Assembly: GCA_023250585.1 (NCBI GenBank)
Contig: JAHFAK010000003.1
Coordinates: 4,748 to 44,853, forward strand
Source of the DNA: Deltaproteobacteria bacterium
GTDB taxonomy: Bacteria > Bdellovibrionota_F > JAHFAK01
Direction: 5' to 3'
DNA length: 40,106 nucleotides
The notes below the pieces were generated by a model, which saw nothing but the letters and a program-made list of their open reading frames with translations, was not told where the DNA came from and ran no database searches. A program made the translations under genes and the position numbers. Below, piece after piece: positions 28,276 to 37,485 of the stretch (position 1 is its first letter; every line of letters starts with the position of its first letter).

Positions 28276-28545
28276 TTATCGTGTTTCAAAAGTATTAAAT
28301 TCGTTTTTATATAACTCCCATGTACAATTAATTCCGCCAACTCGAGCCATTGGCGGACCACTTTTACACCATTCAATGAGTTCTGTGAGTTTTTCTTCTT
28401 CCCCTTCAGCAATAATTTTTACCGATCCGTCAGATTGATTGATGACCCATCCAGTAACTGAAAGACTTAGTGCTTTTTTTACGGTTGAAACACGAAAGAA
28501 TACGCCCTGTACTTTTCCATGAACAATAATCATGACTCGCTTCAT
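28276..28545 (-). CDS. acyP: Acylphosphatase
   Basis: MKRVMIIVHGKVQGVFFRVSTVKKA...GWVINQSDGSVKIIAEG. Confidence 0.92.
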   Translation of the reverse strand: MKRVMIIVHGKVQGVFFRVSTVKKALSLSVTGWVINQSDGSVKIIAEGEEEKLTELIEWCKSGPPMARVGGINCTWELYKNEFNTFETR

Positions 28546-28606
28546 ATATACTTTATACTCGACTATTGAAATAATTTCCATTATTTTTAATATTTACTAC
28601 AGCAAT

Positions 28607-28688
28607 GCGAGGGTGGCGAAACTGGCAGACGCACTGGACTTAGGATCCAGCGGGGTGACCCATGGGGGTTCGACTCCCCCCTCTCGCA
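28607..28688 (+). tRNA. tRNA-Leu (anticodon UAG)
   Basis: GCGAGGG...anticodon arm ctgga-cttagga-tccag, GGGGTTCGACTCCCC T-arm, acceptor stem closes at CTCTCGC; A discriminator. Confidence 0.93.
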
Positions 28689-28932
28689 TGTTAGGTTCTA
28701 GATGCTTGATTTTGGGGGTTAGAGAGAATGTAACAATCTTTATAACTCATCTAATCTATTAGTAAAAATTTCATAGGTTTTTACTTTTTGCATTATTATC
28801 CTTTAAAAATACCCAAAAAAGGGGCGTTCATGTCCCAAAAACGATCTGAAAAGAGAGGGTTGACAGAGGCTTACCTACGGGAATATAAGTATTTTCAAGG
28901 GCTTAAGTGAGATCATAGAATAATAGTGAATT

Positions 28933-28948
28933 TGGCACGTAAATTGCT
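28933..28948 (+). promoter_or_regulatory. Sigma-54 promoter TGGCACGTAAATTGCT
   Basis: Near-perfect consensus 53 bp upstream of ATG 29001. Confidence 0.85.
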
Positions 28949-29000
28949 TTATTTAATACATGAGTAGTAATACTTTTAGTATTTAGTATAAGGAGTATGT

Positions 29001-30188
29001 ATGAAATTACATCTTCATTTAGCAGTCATTATTTTAATTCTTGTCGGTATGTTGCTTTCGAGCTGTAAGAATCAGAGTTCGACTCGTCGGACAGGCACAG
29101 GAATAGGCTCGCAAATTGCAGCCGAACTCCAAAAAGAGAAGCTTGCCCTTGAAGCTCGTCGTCAGGATATCGATAGACTCAATCAACGCGATCAACGAGA
29201 AGCAGGCATAGTACAGAGTAAATTACTCAACGATCATCAAGAAACAATGCAACAACAGAATAATGAAAATGAATCTGCTCAACGATCATCAAATGATAAG
29301 TTGAGTATTTTAGCCATGCAAAATAACCTTAATGGAAGAAAATTTGATACAGAAATTGGTCTTATTAAAGATGGAGCCTCTACTCTTATACAACATGGTC
29401 CTAAGTGGGTAGAAGCTTTTAAAGGTACGGGAGATAAAGAACGTGCAGCAAAAGCTGAAGGAGAAGCAGCTGCAGGTGAAAGATTTCTTAAGGAGAGTCT
29501 TGCAAAAGGTGGTGCTGGAACTGCTACTGGTGGGGGATCAGCAGGAACGGCCCCAGCTGGTGGGGGTGGTCAATCTTCTGGTGCAGCTGCTCAGGCTAAA
29601 GAGTGGGCAAGCGCATTTTCTGAAATAAACAAGGTATTTGCTGGTGGTTCTGGATCTTCGGTATCTCCTACAAGACTTCAGGGAAGCGGAGCTTACCAAA
29701 ATTGTCATCCTATTGAGGGTAATGATAGTTTAGTTCTATGTGAAACAATTTCTGGTAGTGGTGCTTCTTCCGATACTGGATCTTCTTCTTCCGGTTCATT
29801 GTTACCAGGTGGTCCCATTAAATCTGGAACTTCAAGTACAAATTTAAGAACTACATTTGGCGGTGTGGTAGGTACAGCTGGGCAACTTTCTATCAATTGG
29901 AGTGAAGTACCTATTACTCTCCGGCTAAAAATTCAAGATAAGTACGCAGAGCTTATTAAAACAGCCGCAGGGCAGGAAGTTACGATTGATTTTAATGGAG
30001 GAAAGGTAACAGGATATGTGGAATCAGACACTAATATTGTGCTTATTAATCCTTCGGATGGTAAAACAGTTCCATCAGTATTTGTTACTCTTAATCCAAC
30101 GGAATATGAAAAGATTAAAAATAATACAGGCGAATATATTCAAGAGTTAAGAAAACAAGGCTTCAAAACTGGTGCTGAGGCAAAATAA
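29001..30188 (+). CDS. Lipoprotein with low-complexity Gly/Ser-rich centre
   Basis: MKLHLHLAVIILILVGMLLSSC lipobox; GGAGTATGGGSAGTAPAGGGG. Confidence 0.75.
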   Translation: MKLHLHLAVIILILVGMLLSSCKNQSSTRRTGTGIGSQIAAELQKEKLALEARRQDIDRLNQRDQREAGIVQSKLLNDHQETMQQQNNENESAQRSSNDKLSILAMQNNLNGRKFDTEIGLIKDGASTLIQHGPKWVEAFKGTGDKERAAKAEGEAAAGERFLKESLAKGGAGTATGGGSAGTAPAGGGGQSSGAAAQAKEWASAFSEINKVFAGGSGSSVSPTRLQGSGAYQNCHPIEGNDSLVLCETISGSGASSDTGSSSSGSLLPGGPIKSGTSSTNLRTTFGGVVGTAGQLSINWSEVPITLRLKIQDKYAELIKTAAGQEVTIDFNGGKVTGYVESDTNIVLINPSDGKTVPSVFVTLNPTEYEKIKNNTGEYIQELRKQGFKTGAEAK

Positions 30189-30360
30189 TAAGCCAAGGGA
30201 TTAGACTAGGAGCCAGTCTTTTCATTTAGAAATCCGAAAATACAAACAGAGCATCTATTTTTTAATTAATCGATCTTATTTCATGTTGCTGTATCATTTG
30301 ACAGTCTTACACTTCAACCGCATAATTTAATTAATATAAAGTAAATCAAAAGGAACTTTT

Positions 30361-30623
30361 ATGCCTCAAATTAGCTACTTTTTTGGAATAGTTATCTGAT
30401 GTATTATAATGAGCATAATCCTCCTCACATTCACGCAGTATATAGTGGATATAAGGCAAGCTATGAAATTAAGACTGGAAAAAGAATGACAGGGAATATG
30501 TCAAAAACAGCAGAAAAATTAATAAAACAGTGGGTAAGTATGAGAGAAAAAGAATTACTCAATGTGTGGCAATTAGCAAGGACACAGGTCAGTCCTTTAC
30601 CAAACGTTGAACCATTGGAATAG
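30361..30623 (+). pseudogene. DUF4160-like protein, split by frameshift (main ORF 30399-30623)
   Basis: MPQISYFFGIVI* (30361-30399) then MYYNEHNPPHIHAVYSG in another frame; together they resemble a DUF4160 N-terminus. Confidence 0.65.
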
Positions 30624-30634
30624 GAGCACGATCT

Positions 30635-30883
30635 ATGAAGGTGTATGATGAAATTATTAAAATCAAACAAACAGGGAATTTCAAATTGCTCTTTATCTTT
30701 AATGATGAAACACAAAGAGAGATAGATTTTTATAGATATTTACTGAATAACGCAGGAGTGTTTAAGCCTTTGAGAAGTAAGAAAGAATTTCAGAAATATA
30801 AAGTCGATATGGCAGGCGGTATTTCATGGGATTGTGGAGCTGATTTGAGTGCAGAAACAATTAAACAAAGTAAGAAATTTTAA
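30635..30883 (+). CDS. DUF2442-like partner protein
   Basis: DETQREIDFYRYL...FKPLRSKKEFQKYKVDMAGGISWDCGADLSAETI. Confidence 0.75.
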   Translation: MKVYDEIIKIKQTGNFKLLFIFNDETQREIDFYRYLLNNAGVFKPLRSKKEFQKYKVDMAGGISWDCGADLSAETIKQSKKF

Positions 30884-30974
30884 AAATACGGAAACTCAAA
30901 CGGATATTCGGGAATAATCAATTCTTTTAGAAAAAGAGTCAGCTCTCATTTTCATCGAAACATATTATCATATC

Positions 30975-31082
30975 GTAATGGCTCAGTTAATGGGAAAAAT
31001 GAAGATGGATCCCGTGGTCAAGCCACGGGATCCATCTTCATAGAAAAATTACTTAATCCCCCCATTTAACTGAGCTGGTACA
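30975..31082. mobile_element. MITE-like element M5 (collapsed module A), TSD ATCATATC
   Basis: atcatatc at 30967-30974 and 31083-31090; ends GTAATGGCTCAG / GTACCAGCTCAG (1 nt extra on right). Confidence 0.78.
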
Positions 31083-31138
31083 ATCATATCATATTTATTT
31101 CTTTAAATTGTACTTGTTATTTGATATACTATTAATTA

Positions 31139-31549
31139 ATGGAGTATAAAGAAGTTCGGAAGCTTGTGGATTATTGGATAATAACGGCACAACATGATTA
31201 TGAAACGATGCTTTCTCTTTTTAGAATTAAACGATATTCCGACTGTTTGTTTTATGGACATATAGTTATTGAGAAGATTCTCAAGGCACATGTTGTTTCA
31301 GAGACAAAGCAGCATGCTCCTTATATTCATGACCTGGTACGTTTACAAGAAGTTGCTCAGCTTAATCTTTCTGAACATGAGTTAGATTTTTTAGATGCTA
31401 TGAATGATTATAACATTCGAGCGAGATATCCTGAGATAAAGCTTGAATTTTATAAAAGATGTACTCGTGAATATACAAAAAACAAATTAGACTCAATTAA
31501 GAAACTATATAAAAATTTATGTCAAGAGCTCGAGCAAAAAAAATTGTAA
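31139..31549 (+). CDS. HEPN domain protein
   Basis: YWIITAQHDYETMLSLFRIKRYSDCLFYGHIVIEKILKAHVV; overlaps the MNT gene. Confidence 0.82.
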   Translation: MEYKEVRKLVDYWIITAQHDYETMLSLFRIKRYSDCLFYGHIVIEKILKAHVVSETKQHAPYIHDLVRLQEVAQLNLSEHELDFLDAMNDYNIRARYPEIKLEFYKRCTREYTKNKLDSIKKLYKNLCQELEQKKL

Positions 31550-31833
31550 AAAAATATGCCGAAGCATTAAAGAGAGAACACTATTCTTTCTTTGCTCTTT
31601 ATTTGTTTGGCTCTACTTTAGAGAATAAAGATAATCCATGGAGTGATATCGATGTTGCTGTTATTTCGGACAAACTCAAACGCAATATTGATCGCAATAG
31701 GCTACTGCTTTGGAAAATACGGAGAAAAGTTGATACACGAATAGAACCTCATGGATTTACCGTTGATGATTTTATTCAGAATGCTAATCCTATGATTTAT
31801 GAAATAAAAAAGAAAGGCATTAAAGTAGTATAA
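31519..31833 (+). CDS. MNT-type nucleotidyltransferase
   Basis: YLFGSTLENKDNPWSDIDVAVIS motif. Confidence 0.87.
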   Translation: MSRARAKKIVKKYAEALKREHYSFFALYLFGSTLENKDNPWSDIDVAVISDKLKRNIDRNRLLLWKIRRKVDTRIEPHGFTVDDFIQNANPMIYEIKKKGIKVV

Positions 31834-31900
31834 TGCAAGACTTCTCCCATCTTTGGTAATGAAAACTAGTTCCACTATAGTTTTCACATTAATCGTATGT

Positions 31901-32470
31901 TCATGCAAAATCAAATCTTTTGAGCTCTTCATAGATTGGCCCTGTGTTGGTGAGTGTACTTTGCAGTAAAGAGAATGATCGAATTGTCTGTGCGCCAAAT
32001 GTGGTATTTTCAATTTCTTTGAGTTTATTACTCAGCGCAGGAATATTTTTTAAGACTTTTACTCGACCAATGGTAAGATGAGGCAAGAATTCTTTTGATT
32101 CTTTTTTAATAGGAAAATCGTTAAGCTTTCTTTTTAATGTTTCACTGAGGCTTTGAAATAGCCTTTTCTCATCATTAATTCCAATCCAAATAATGCTTGG
32201 CTTTTGTAAATTGGGAAAAGCGCCAACGCTGTGAAGCTTTATATCAAATGGTTGATAGGAGAGGGCAACATCAGTGAGAACATCAAAGAGTGATGTAACA
32301 ATATCCTCCGTGATATTCCCAAAAAATTGCAATGTAAAATGAAGATTTTCTTTTTTGGTCCAATGAATATTAGTAAATGAGATTAATTCATTTTCTATAA
32401 AATTATTGATAGTATTTTTTATTACATCATCAAGTGAAACCGAAAGAAATGCTCTTATCTTAGTTTCCAT
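31901..32470 (-). CDS. thpR: RNA 2',3'-cyclic phosphodiesterase
   Basis: HFTLQFFGNI and HLTIGRVK (two HxTx motifs). Confidence 0.9.
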   Translation of the reverse strand: METKIRAFLSVSLDDVIKNTINNFIENELISFTNIHWTKKENLHFTLQFFGNITEDIVTSLFDVLTDVALSYQPFDIKLHSVGAFPNLQKPSIIWIGINDEKRLFQSLSETLKRKLNDFPIKKESKEFLPHLTIGRVKVLKNIPALSNKLKEIENTTFGAQTIRSFSLLQSTLTNTGPIYEELKRFDFA

Positions 32471-34857
32471 CCTTGTTGTTCTAATGTTTGAATAATAATG
32501 GTTTGAACTTTCTTAATCTCTTCATCTTCAAGCGTTTTTGACTGCGATTGCAAAGTGACTTTAAATGAAGAACTTTTTTCATTTTCACCAAGCTGAGTAC
32601 CTTCGTAGTGAGCGATAAGCCTTACATTATCAATAAGTTCATTATTAACGGCTCTGATGATTTTTTCAATTTCTTGAACTTTTGTTGTTTTCGAACTCAC
32701 AATAGAAAATTCTAAATCGCTTGATGGGTATTTAGGAAGAGATATAAAGTTTTTTTGTGCCGTAGACAAATTTTTTAATTTTTCCATGTTAATCGTTGCA
32801 ATAAATGTCATGCCCCGTATATCAAACTGTTGCGCAAGTGATAATGAAAGTTCGCCAAAATATCCGAGTGTTGTTTCTCCACTCATAATGCATGCACTCT
32901 TTTTGCTATGTAACCACTTCAGAGGTTTTGATGCTTCTTCAATACTTACCGGTATTTTGAGGATATGAGCCAATGTTTCGATATCTTCTTTAAATGCATA
33001 AAAAAGCGAAGAAGAAGTTTTAGAATCAAAAGGATCCACAGTGCTGTAATTAACAATCATTGCAAGCTCAGTATGTTCATCATGATTCATCCCCTGTTTT
33101 GAGAAGACGTTACAGAGTTCAAAGATTTTTAATTCATGCATATGTTTTGCATTTTTAGGAATCATATCAAGTAAATTAGGAATGAGCGACGGCTTCAAAT
33201 ATTCTTCTTCATGCGAAAGTGGATTTTGAAGCTTAACCAATTCATCTTTGTTAATACTGCACACATCGATGTTTTTATTTTTGATAAATGAATGAGTAAG
33301 AATTTCAGAATAATGCAAAGTAGTTGCTAGAATTGTTTTGATTGTACGTGTAAGTGTTACACCGCGAGGATTTTGTGGAATATACATTGGAACGAGGGGA
33401 GCTTGTGGCTCAATCTTATTGTACCCATATATTCTACCAATTTCTTCGACAATGTCTTCTTTGATGCGAATATCTTTTGTTGCGCGAAAGCTTGGCACTG
33501 AAACCATGAGCGTATCTTTTGTTGTCTCGACTTTGAAATCGAGGCGTTCAAGGATTTCCTGTGCAGTTTCGAGTGAAAGAACACTACCTATTTTTTTTTG
33601 GACAAAATCGATTGGCACATGAATAGTGACATGCTTGTCTTGCACTCGTGATATATCAAATACGTTGCTTGCAATAGCGGAGTTAGTATCTATTGTTTGA
33701 AGTAATTCAGTAATACGCGCAATCGCTTGAGTTGTTAGATTTGGATCGAGTGCTTTTTCAAATCTCATTGATGATTCGGTTCGTAGCTCAAAATGAGTTG
33801 AAGTTTTACGGATTGATGTTGGATGAAAATGTGCGGATTCAATAATGATAGCTGTTGTAGCTTTGTCCACTTCTGTAATTTTTCCTCCCATCACACCGGC
33901 AATTGCGATTGGGTGAGTATTATGTGCAATGACTAAATTTGTTTTTGCAAGTGTTCGTTTCGTTCCATCAAGAGTTTCAATCGTTTCATTCTCTTTTGCA
34001 TCGCGAATCACAATCGTTGTATCTTTAATTTTATGATAATCAAATGCATGCGTTGGTTGGCCTAACTCAAGAAGGATATAATTAGTTACATCAACGACGG
34101 AATTAATGGCGCGAAACCCGAGCGTATTCAATCGAAATTTTAACCACAAAGGGGATGATGTAATATGGATATTATCAAGAATGAGTGCAGAATATCGCGG
34201 ACATGCTTCGGCATTTTCTACTCGGATAGTAAGCGGTAATTCATGGTGTGCTGAAGATTTTAATTGTTTAGAACTATCTAATTTTTTTAATTCTTTTCCA
34301 TAAATAGCTGCAATTTCTCGCGCAAATCCGTAATGCCCCCATAAATCAGGTCGATGCGTAATGCTTTTATTGTCAATCTCAAGAACGTAATCGGAAAAAT
34401 TTCCAAATGTATACAATTTTTTCCCCAGAGGTGTTTGGCTATCAAGAATCATAATTCCTTCAGTTTCTTCATCTAAAATGCCTAATTCTTTTCCCGAACA
34501 CAACATGCCGTTGCTTTCTAAACCACGAATTATTGTTTTTTTAATCTTGAAATTTTCGGGAAGAACAGCGCCATCGAGTGCAAGAAAAACTTTGTCGCCT
34601 TCACGATGATTTTTTGCTCCGCACACTATCTTAAGTGTTTCACTTCCCGTATCGACTGTGCAATAGGTGAGTTTATCAGCATTTGGATGTCGTTCGATTT
34701 TTTGAATCTGAGCGGTAATGACCTTATCATTGATATCGAGTTTATATACCCGAACATTCTCTACTTCAGCAACTTTCTCCGTAAGAATTTTTTTTAATTC
34801 CTCCGGACTCGCGGTAAAATCAACAAATTCTTTGAGCCAATTATATGAAAGTAGCAT
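32455..34857 (-). CDS. pheT: Phenylalanyl-tRNA synthetase beta subunit
   Basis: MLLSYNWLKEFVDF; tRNA-binding domain; MRFEKALDP; follows pheS. Confidence 0.95.
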   Translation of the reverse strand: MLLSYNWLKEFVDFTASPEELKKILTEKVAEVENVRVYKLDINDKVITAQIQKIERHPNADKLTYCTVDTGSETLKIVCGAKNHREGDKVFLALDGAVLPENFKIKKTIIRGLESNGMLCSGKELGILDEETEGIMILDSQTPLGKKLYTFGNFSDYVLEIDNKSITHRPDLWGHYGFAREIAAIYGKELKKLDSSKQLKSSAHHELPLTIRVENAEACPRYSALILDNIHITSSPLWLKFRLNTLGFRAINSVVDVTNYILLELGQPTHAFDYHKIKDTTIVIRDAKENETIETLDGTKRTLAKTNLVIAHNTHPIAIAGVMGGKITEVDKATTAIIIESAHFHPTSIRKTSTHFELRTESSMRFEKALDPNLTTQAIARITELLQTIDTNSAIASNVFDISRVQDKHVTIHVPIDFVQKKIGSVLSLETAQEILERLDFKVETTKDTLMVSVPSFRATKDIRIKEDIVEEIGRIYGYNKIEPQAPLVPMYIPQNPRGVTLTRTIKTILATTLHYSEILTHSFIKNKNIDVCSINKDELVKLQNPLSHEEEYLKPSLIPNLLDMIPKNAKHMHELKIFELCNVFSKQGMNHDEHTELAMIVNYSTVDPFDSKTSSSLFYAFKEDIETLAHILKIPVSIEEASKPLKWLHSKKSACIMSGETTLGYFGELSLSLAQQFDIRGMTFIATINMEKLKNLSTAQKNFISLPKYPSSDLEFSIVSSKTTKVQEIEKIIRAVNNELIDNVRLIAHYEGTQLGENEKSSSFKVTLQSQSKTLEDEEIKKVQTIIIQTLEQQGWKLR

Positions 34858-34879
34858 TCTTTCTCCTAAGACGTTTTTA

Positions 34880-34996
34880 GCGAGGGAGTGTACATGTTCT
34901 CTTTTTTATGCCTATCGACGTCGCTTCCATAATACTATTAAGAACAGGAAAGCGCGCTCGATAGGCATAAAAAAGAGAACATGTACACTCCCTCGC
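34880..34996. repeat. Long hairpin H1: perfect 39-bp stem around 39-nt core
   Basis: 34880-34918 is the exact reverse complement of 34958-34996; core cgtcgcttccataatactattaagaacaggaaagcgcgc. Confidence 0.95.
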
Positions 34997-35003
34997 ATGA
35001 AAC

Positions 35004-36023
35004 CTAAAATTGTGTTACAAATCGTAAATCTCCTCCGAGAAAATAACGGATATCATTTATGCGATGTTTGAGCATAACGAGTCGTTCGAGGCCCATGCCA
35101 AAAGCAAAACCGGAGAAAACTTCGGGGTCAATATTCACGTACTTGAGTACATCAGGATGCACAAGCCCACAACCCATAAGTTCAATAAATCCTCCATGCT
35201 TACAGATGGAGCAACCTTTTTTATCACAAAATATACAGCTAATTTCGAGTTCTAATCCTGGTTCAACAAAAGGAAAATATCCGGGTCTTAAACGAATTTC
35301 TATGTCTTTATGAAGAATCGCCGAAAGAAATGTTTTCATGGTATAAATAAGATGTGAGATCGATATATTTTTGTCGATCATGAGACCTTCGAGCTGATAA
35401 AAAGTATTTTCGTGAGAAGCATCCGTAGCTTCATAACGAAAAACACGGCCAGGAACGATGACTCGAAAAGGAGGTTTTAGACTTTGCATTGCCCTAATTT
35501 GTACTGGTGATGTATGCGTTCGCAACACATGGTTTTTATCAATCCAAAAAGTATCTTGCATATCGCGAGCGGGATGGTCTTGGGGAATATTTAATGCCGT
35601 AAAATTATATTCTTCTTTTTCGAGATACGGGCCTTCCCACACATGAAATCCCATATTTTTAAATATATCTTCAAGCTCATATTGAAGTGACGTGAGAGGA
35701 TTTAAATGCCCGGTAATTTTTGGTTCGAGAGTATAGGCCGAAATATCAATCCATTCTTTTTCTTGTTCTGCGAATTTTTTATTTTGTAATTTTTTGCTCT
35801 GTTCTTCAATTAAATTGGCGATATAGATTTTTATTTCATTTCCTAATTTACCGACAATAGGCTTATCTTCTGGTTTTAAGTCTTTTACATTGCGTAAAAT
35901 ACTGGTAAGAATTCCATTTCTACCAAGATACTTAATTTCAATTTCACGAAGTGTTGTCTCGCTTTGAGATTGAGTGATTTCAGTGTGAGCTTCTTCTTTT
36001 ATAGTGCGTAATTTTTCTTCCAT
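35004..36023 (-). CDS. pheS: Phenylalanyl-tRNA synthetase alpha subunit
   Basis: HPARDMQDTFWI, RTHTSPVQIRAMQ, GRVFRYEATDASHENTFYQLEG, GFAFGMGLERLVMLKH. Confidence 0.96.
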   Translation of the reverse strand: MEEKLRTIKEEAHTEITQSQSETTLREIEIKYLGRNGILTSILRNVKDLKPEDKPIVGKLGNEIKIYIANLIEEQSKKLQNKKFAEQEKEWIDISAYTLEPKITGHLNPLTSLQYELEDIFKNMGFHVWEGPYLEKEEYNFTALNIPQDHPARDMQDTFWIDKNHVLRTHTSPVQIRAMQSLKPPFRVIVPGRVFRYEATDASHENTFYQLEGLMIDKNISISHLIYTMKTFLSAILHKDIEIRLRPGYFPFVEPGLELEISCIFCDKKGCSICKHGGFIELMGCGLVHPDVLKYVNIDPEVFSGFAFGMGLERLVMLKHRINDIRYFLGGDLRFVTQF

Positions 36024-36095
36024 TATTTTTAAACCTTGTTTAATAAAGTGATTTTTGTAATATATAATTCATAACTAATCAACAAGGATTATAGT

Positions 36096-36530
36096 GTGAG
36101 ATTGAGCATATTTTTGTTTTCTATACTTCTGATTTTTTCATGCGGTGATCAGAACCAAGTACGGACGTTTACGAATAATATTATCTTTGCTCCTGATCCT
36201 ATTACGAAAACAACGGTTGATTCTTCAACGGTGTCATGTACCTATACAATTAGTTTTCAAGAGATTCGAGGAAAGAGTTTGGAAATAGTGTATGCTCGAG
36301 AATCAGTAGGTACCGAAACTACCTTAATCAATGATGCTGTATTTCAAGAAGATACTCTTTCAGATATTTTTCCCGATAGAATGGTCCTTCCTGGTCAAGT
36401 CATTACGCTGAATCGTACGACAACATTTCCAAACCCATCAGCAGAGCCTGATACGATTACCTGGCTTATAACTGGAGTTGATAACTATGGAAATTTTGAA
36501 AATTTTGTTGGTGAAACACAATGTGAGTAA
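36096..36530 (+). CDS. Small lipoprotein, unknown function
   Basis: GTG start; MRLSIFLFSILLIFSCGDQ lipobox. Confidence 0.7.
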   Translation: MRLSIFLFSILLIFSCGDQNQVRTFTNNIIFAPDPITKTTVDSSTVSCTYTISFQEIRGKSLEIVYARESVGTETTLINDAVFQEDTLSDIFPDRMVLPGQVITLNRTTTFPNPSAEPDTITWLITGVDNYGNFENFVGETQCE

Positions 36531-36606
36531 ATCGCATATTTGACTGACCTAGTACAAAGGACCATAATTATAGCCATTTTTATAACTTTAATCGAAAGGA
36601 GTTTTT

Positions 36607-37389
36607 ATGACCACGTTTAAGAACAATACCTTTTGTTGGGTAGACACTGGAACAACAAATCTGAAAAAGGCGAAAGATTTTTATGGCAAACTTTTTTCCT
36701 GGACCTTTAAAGACAGCGATATGGGAGATATGGGTGTTTATGCCCATGCACAACTCAATGGAAAAGATGTTGGAGGTCTTTATGAGCTTACGACTGAAAT
36801 GAAAGATAAACATAAAGTTCCTTCACATTGGATGAGTTATGTAATGGTTGATAATGTTGATACCTACACAAAAAAAGCAAAAGACCTTGGCGCTACTCCC
36901 TGTGGTGAAGCATGGAATGTTGGTGATTTTGGAAGAATGTGCGTTATTACTGACCAAACAAAAGCAACATTGGCTTTGTGGCAATCAACAGGAAAACACG
37001 AAGGCGAAATGGCTGTCATGGGTACGCCAGGAACTTTTTGTTGGAATGAATTATTAACAAGTAATACCGATGTTGCGGGAAAATTTTATACTAATCTTTT
37101 TAAATGGACTCCAAAAGTACAAACATTTGGCACAGAAAAATATACAACATTTATGATCGGTGAAACAATGGTTGGTGGCATGATGCAAAAACAAGATAAA
37201 AATATGCCGTCGTTTTGGAATGTTTATTTCAGCGTTACTGATTGTGATGCTACCGTGAAGAAGGCAAAAGATTTGGGTGCAAAAATATTCATGGGTCCAG
37301 AAAATATTCCTACTGTTGGACGATTTGCTGTATTACAAGATACCTGCGGTGCTACGTTTTCAGTAATTACATTAGAAAAGAAAATGTAG
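36607..37389 (+). CDS. VOC/glyoxalase family protein, two domains
   Basis: FCWVDTGTTNLKKAKDFYGKLFSWTFKD and FCWNELLTSNTDVAGKFYTNLFKWTPK. Confidence 0.88.
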   Translation: MTTFKNNTFCWVDTGTTNLKKAKDFYGKLFSWTFKDSDMGDMGVYAHAQLNGKDVGGLYELTTEMKDKHKVPSHWMSYVMVDNVDTYTKKAKDLGATPCGEAWNVGDFGRMCVITDQTKATLALWQSTGKHEGEMAVMGTPGTFCWNELLTSNTDVAGKFYTNLFKWTPKVQTFGTEKYTTFMIGETMVGGMMQKQDKNMPSFWNVYFSVTDCDATVKKAKDLGAKIFMGPENIPTVGRFAVLQDTCGATFSVITLEKKM

Positions 37390-37413
37390 GAATTCTGTTC
37401 ATTTCCAAGATCT

Positions 37414-37456
37414 GTCATTCCCGCGAAGGCGGGGATCCCGTCTTCGCGGGAATGAC
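37414..37456. repeat. Solo REP-type palindrome
   Basis: gtcattcccgcgaag...cttcgcgggaatgac, 15-bp perfect stem. Confidence 0.85.
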
Positions 37457-37485
37457 ATTCTTTGTATTGATTATTATAGTATCTC

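Noticed and set aside
28532-28762. 76-aa ORF RVAKLADALDLGSSGVTHGGSTPPSR
   Set aside because: This is the well-known spurious translation across a tRNA-Leu gene.
28830-28910. 27-codon ORF MSQKRSEKRGLTEAYLREYKYFQGLK upstream of the sigma-54 site
   Set aside because: Too short to support as coding; no recognisable family, could be chance.
34864-35007. 8-bp TSD around hairpin H1
   Set aside because: Only TTAGG/CCTAA (about 6/8) is shared and the ends do not match GTAATGNCTCAG, so H1 was not called a MITE insertion.
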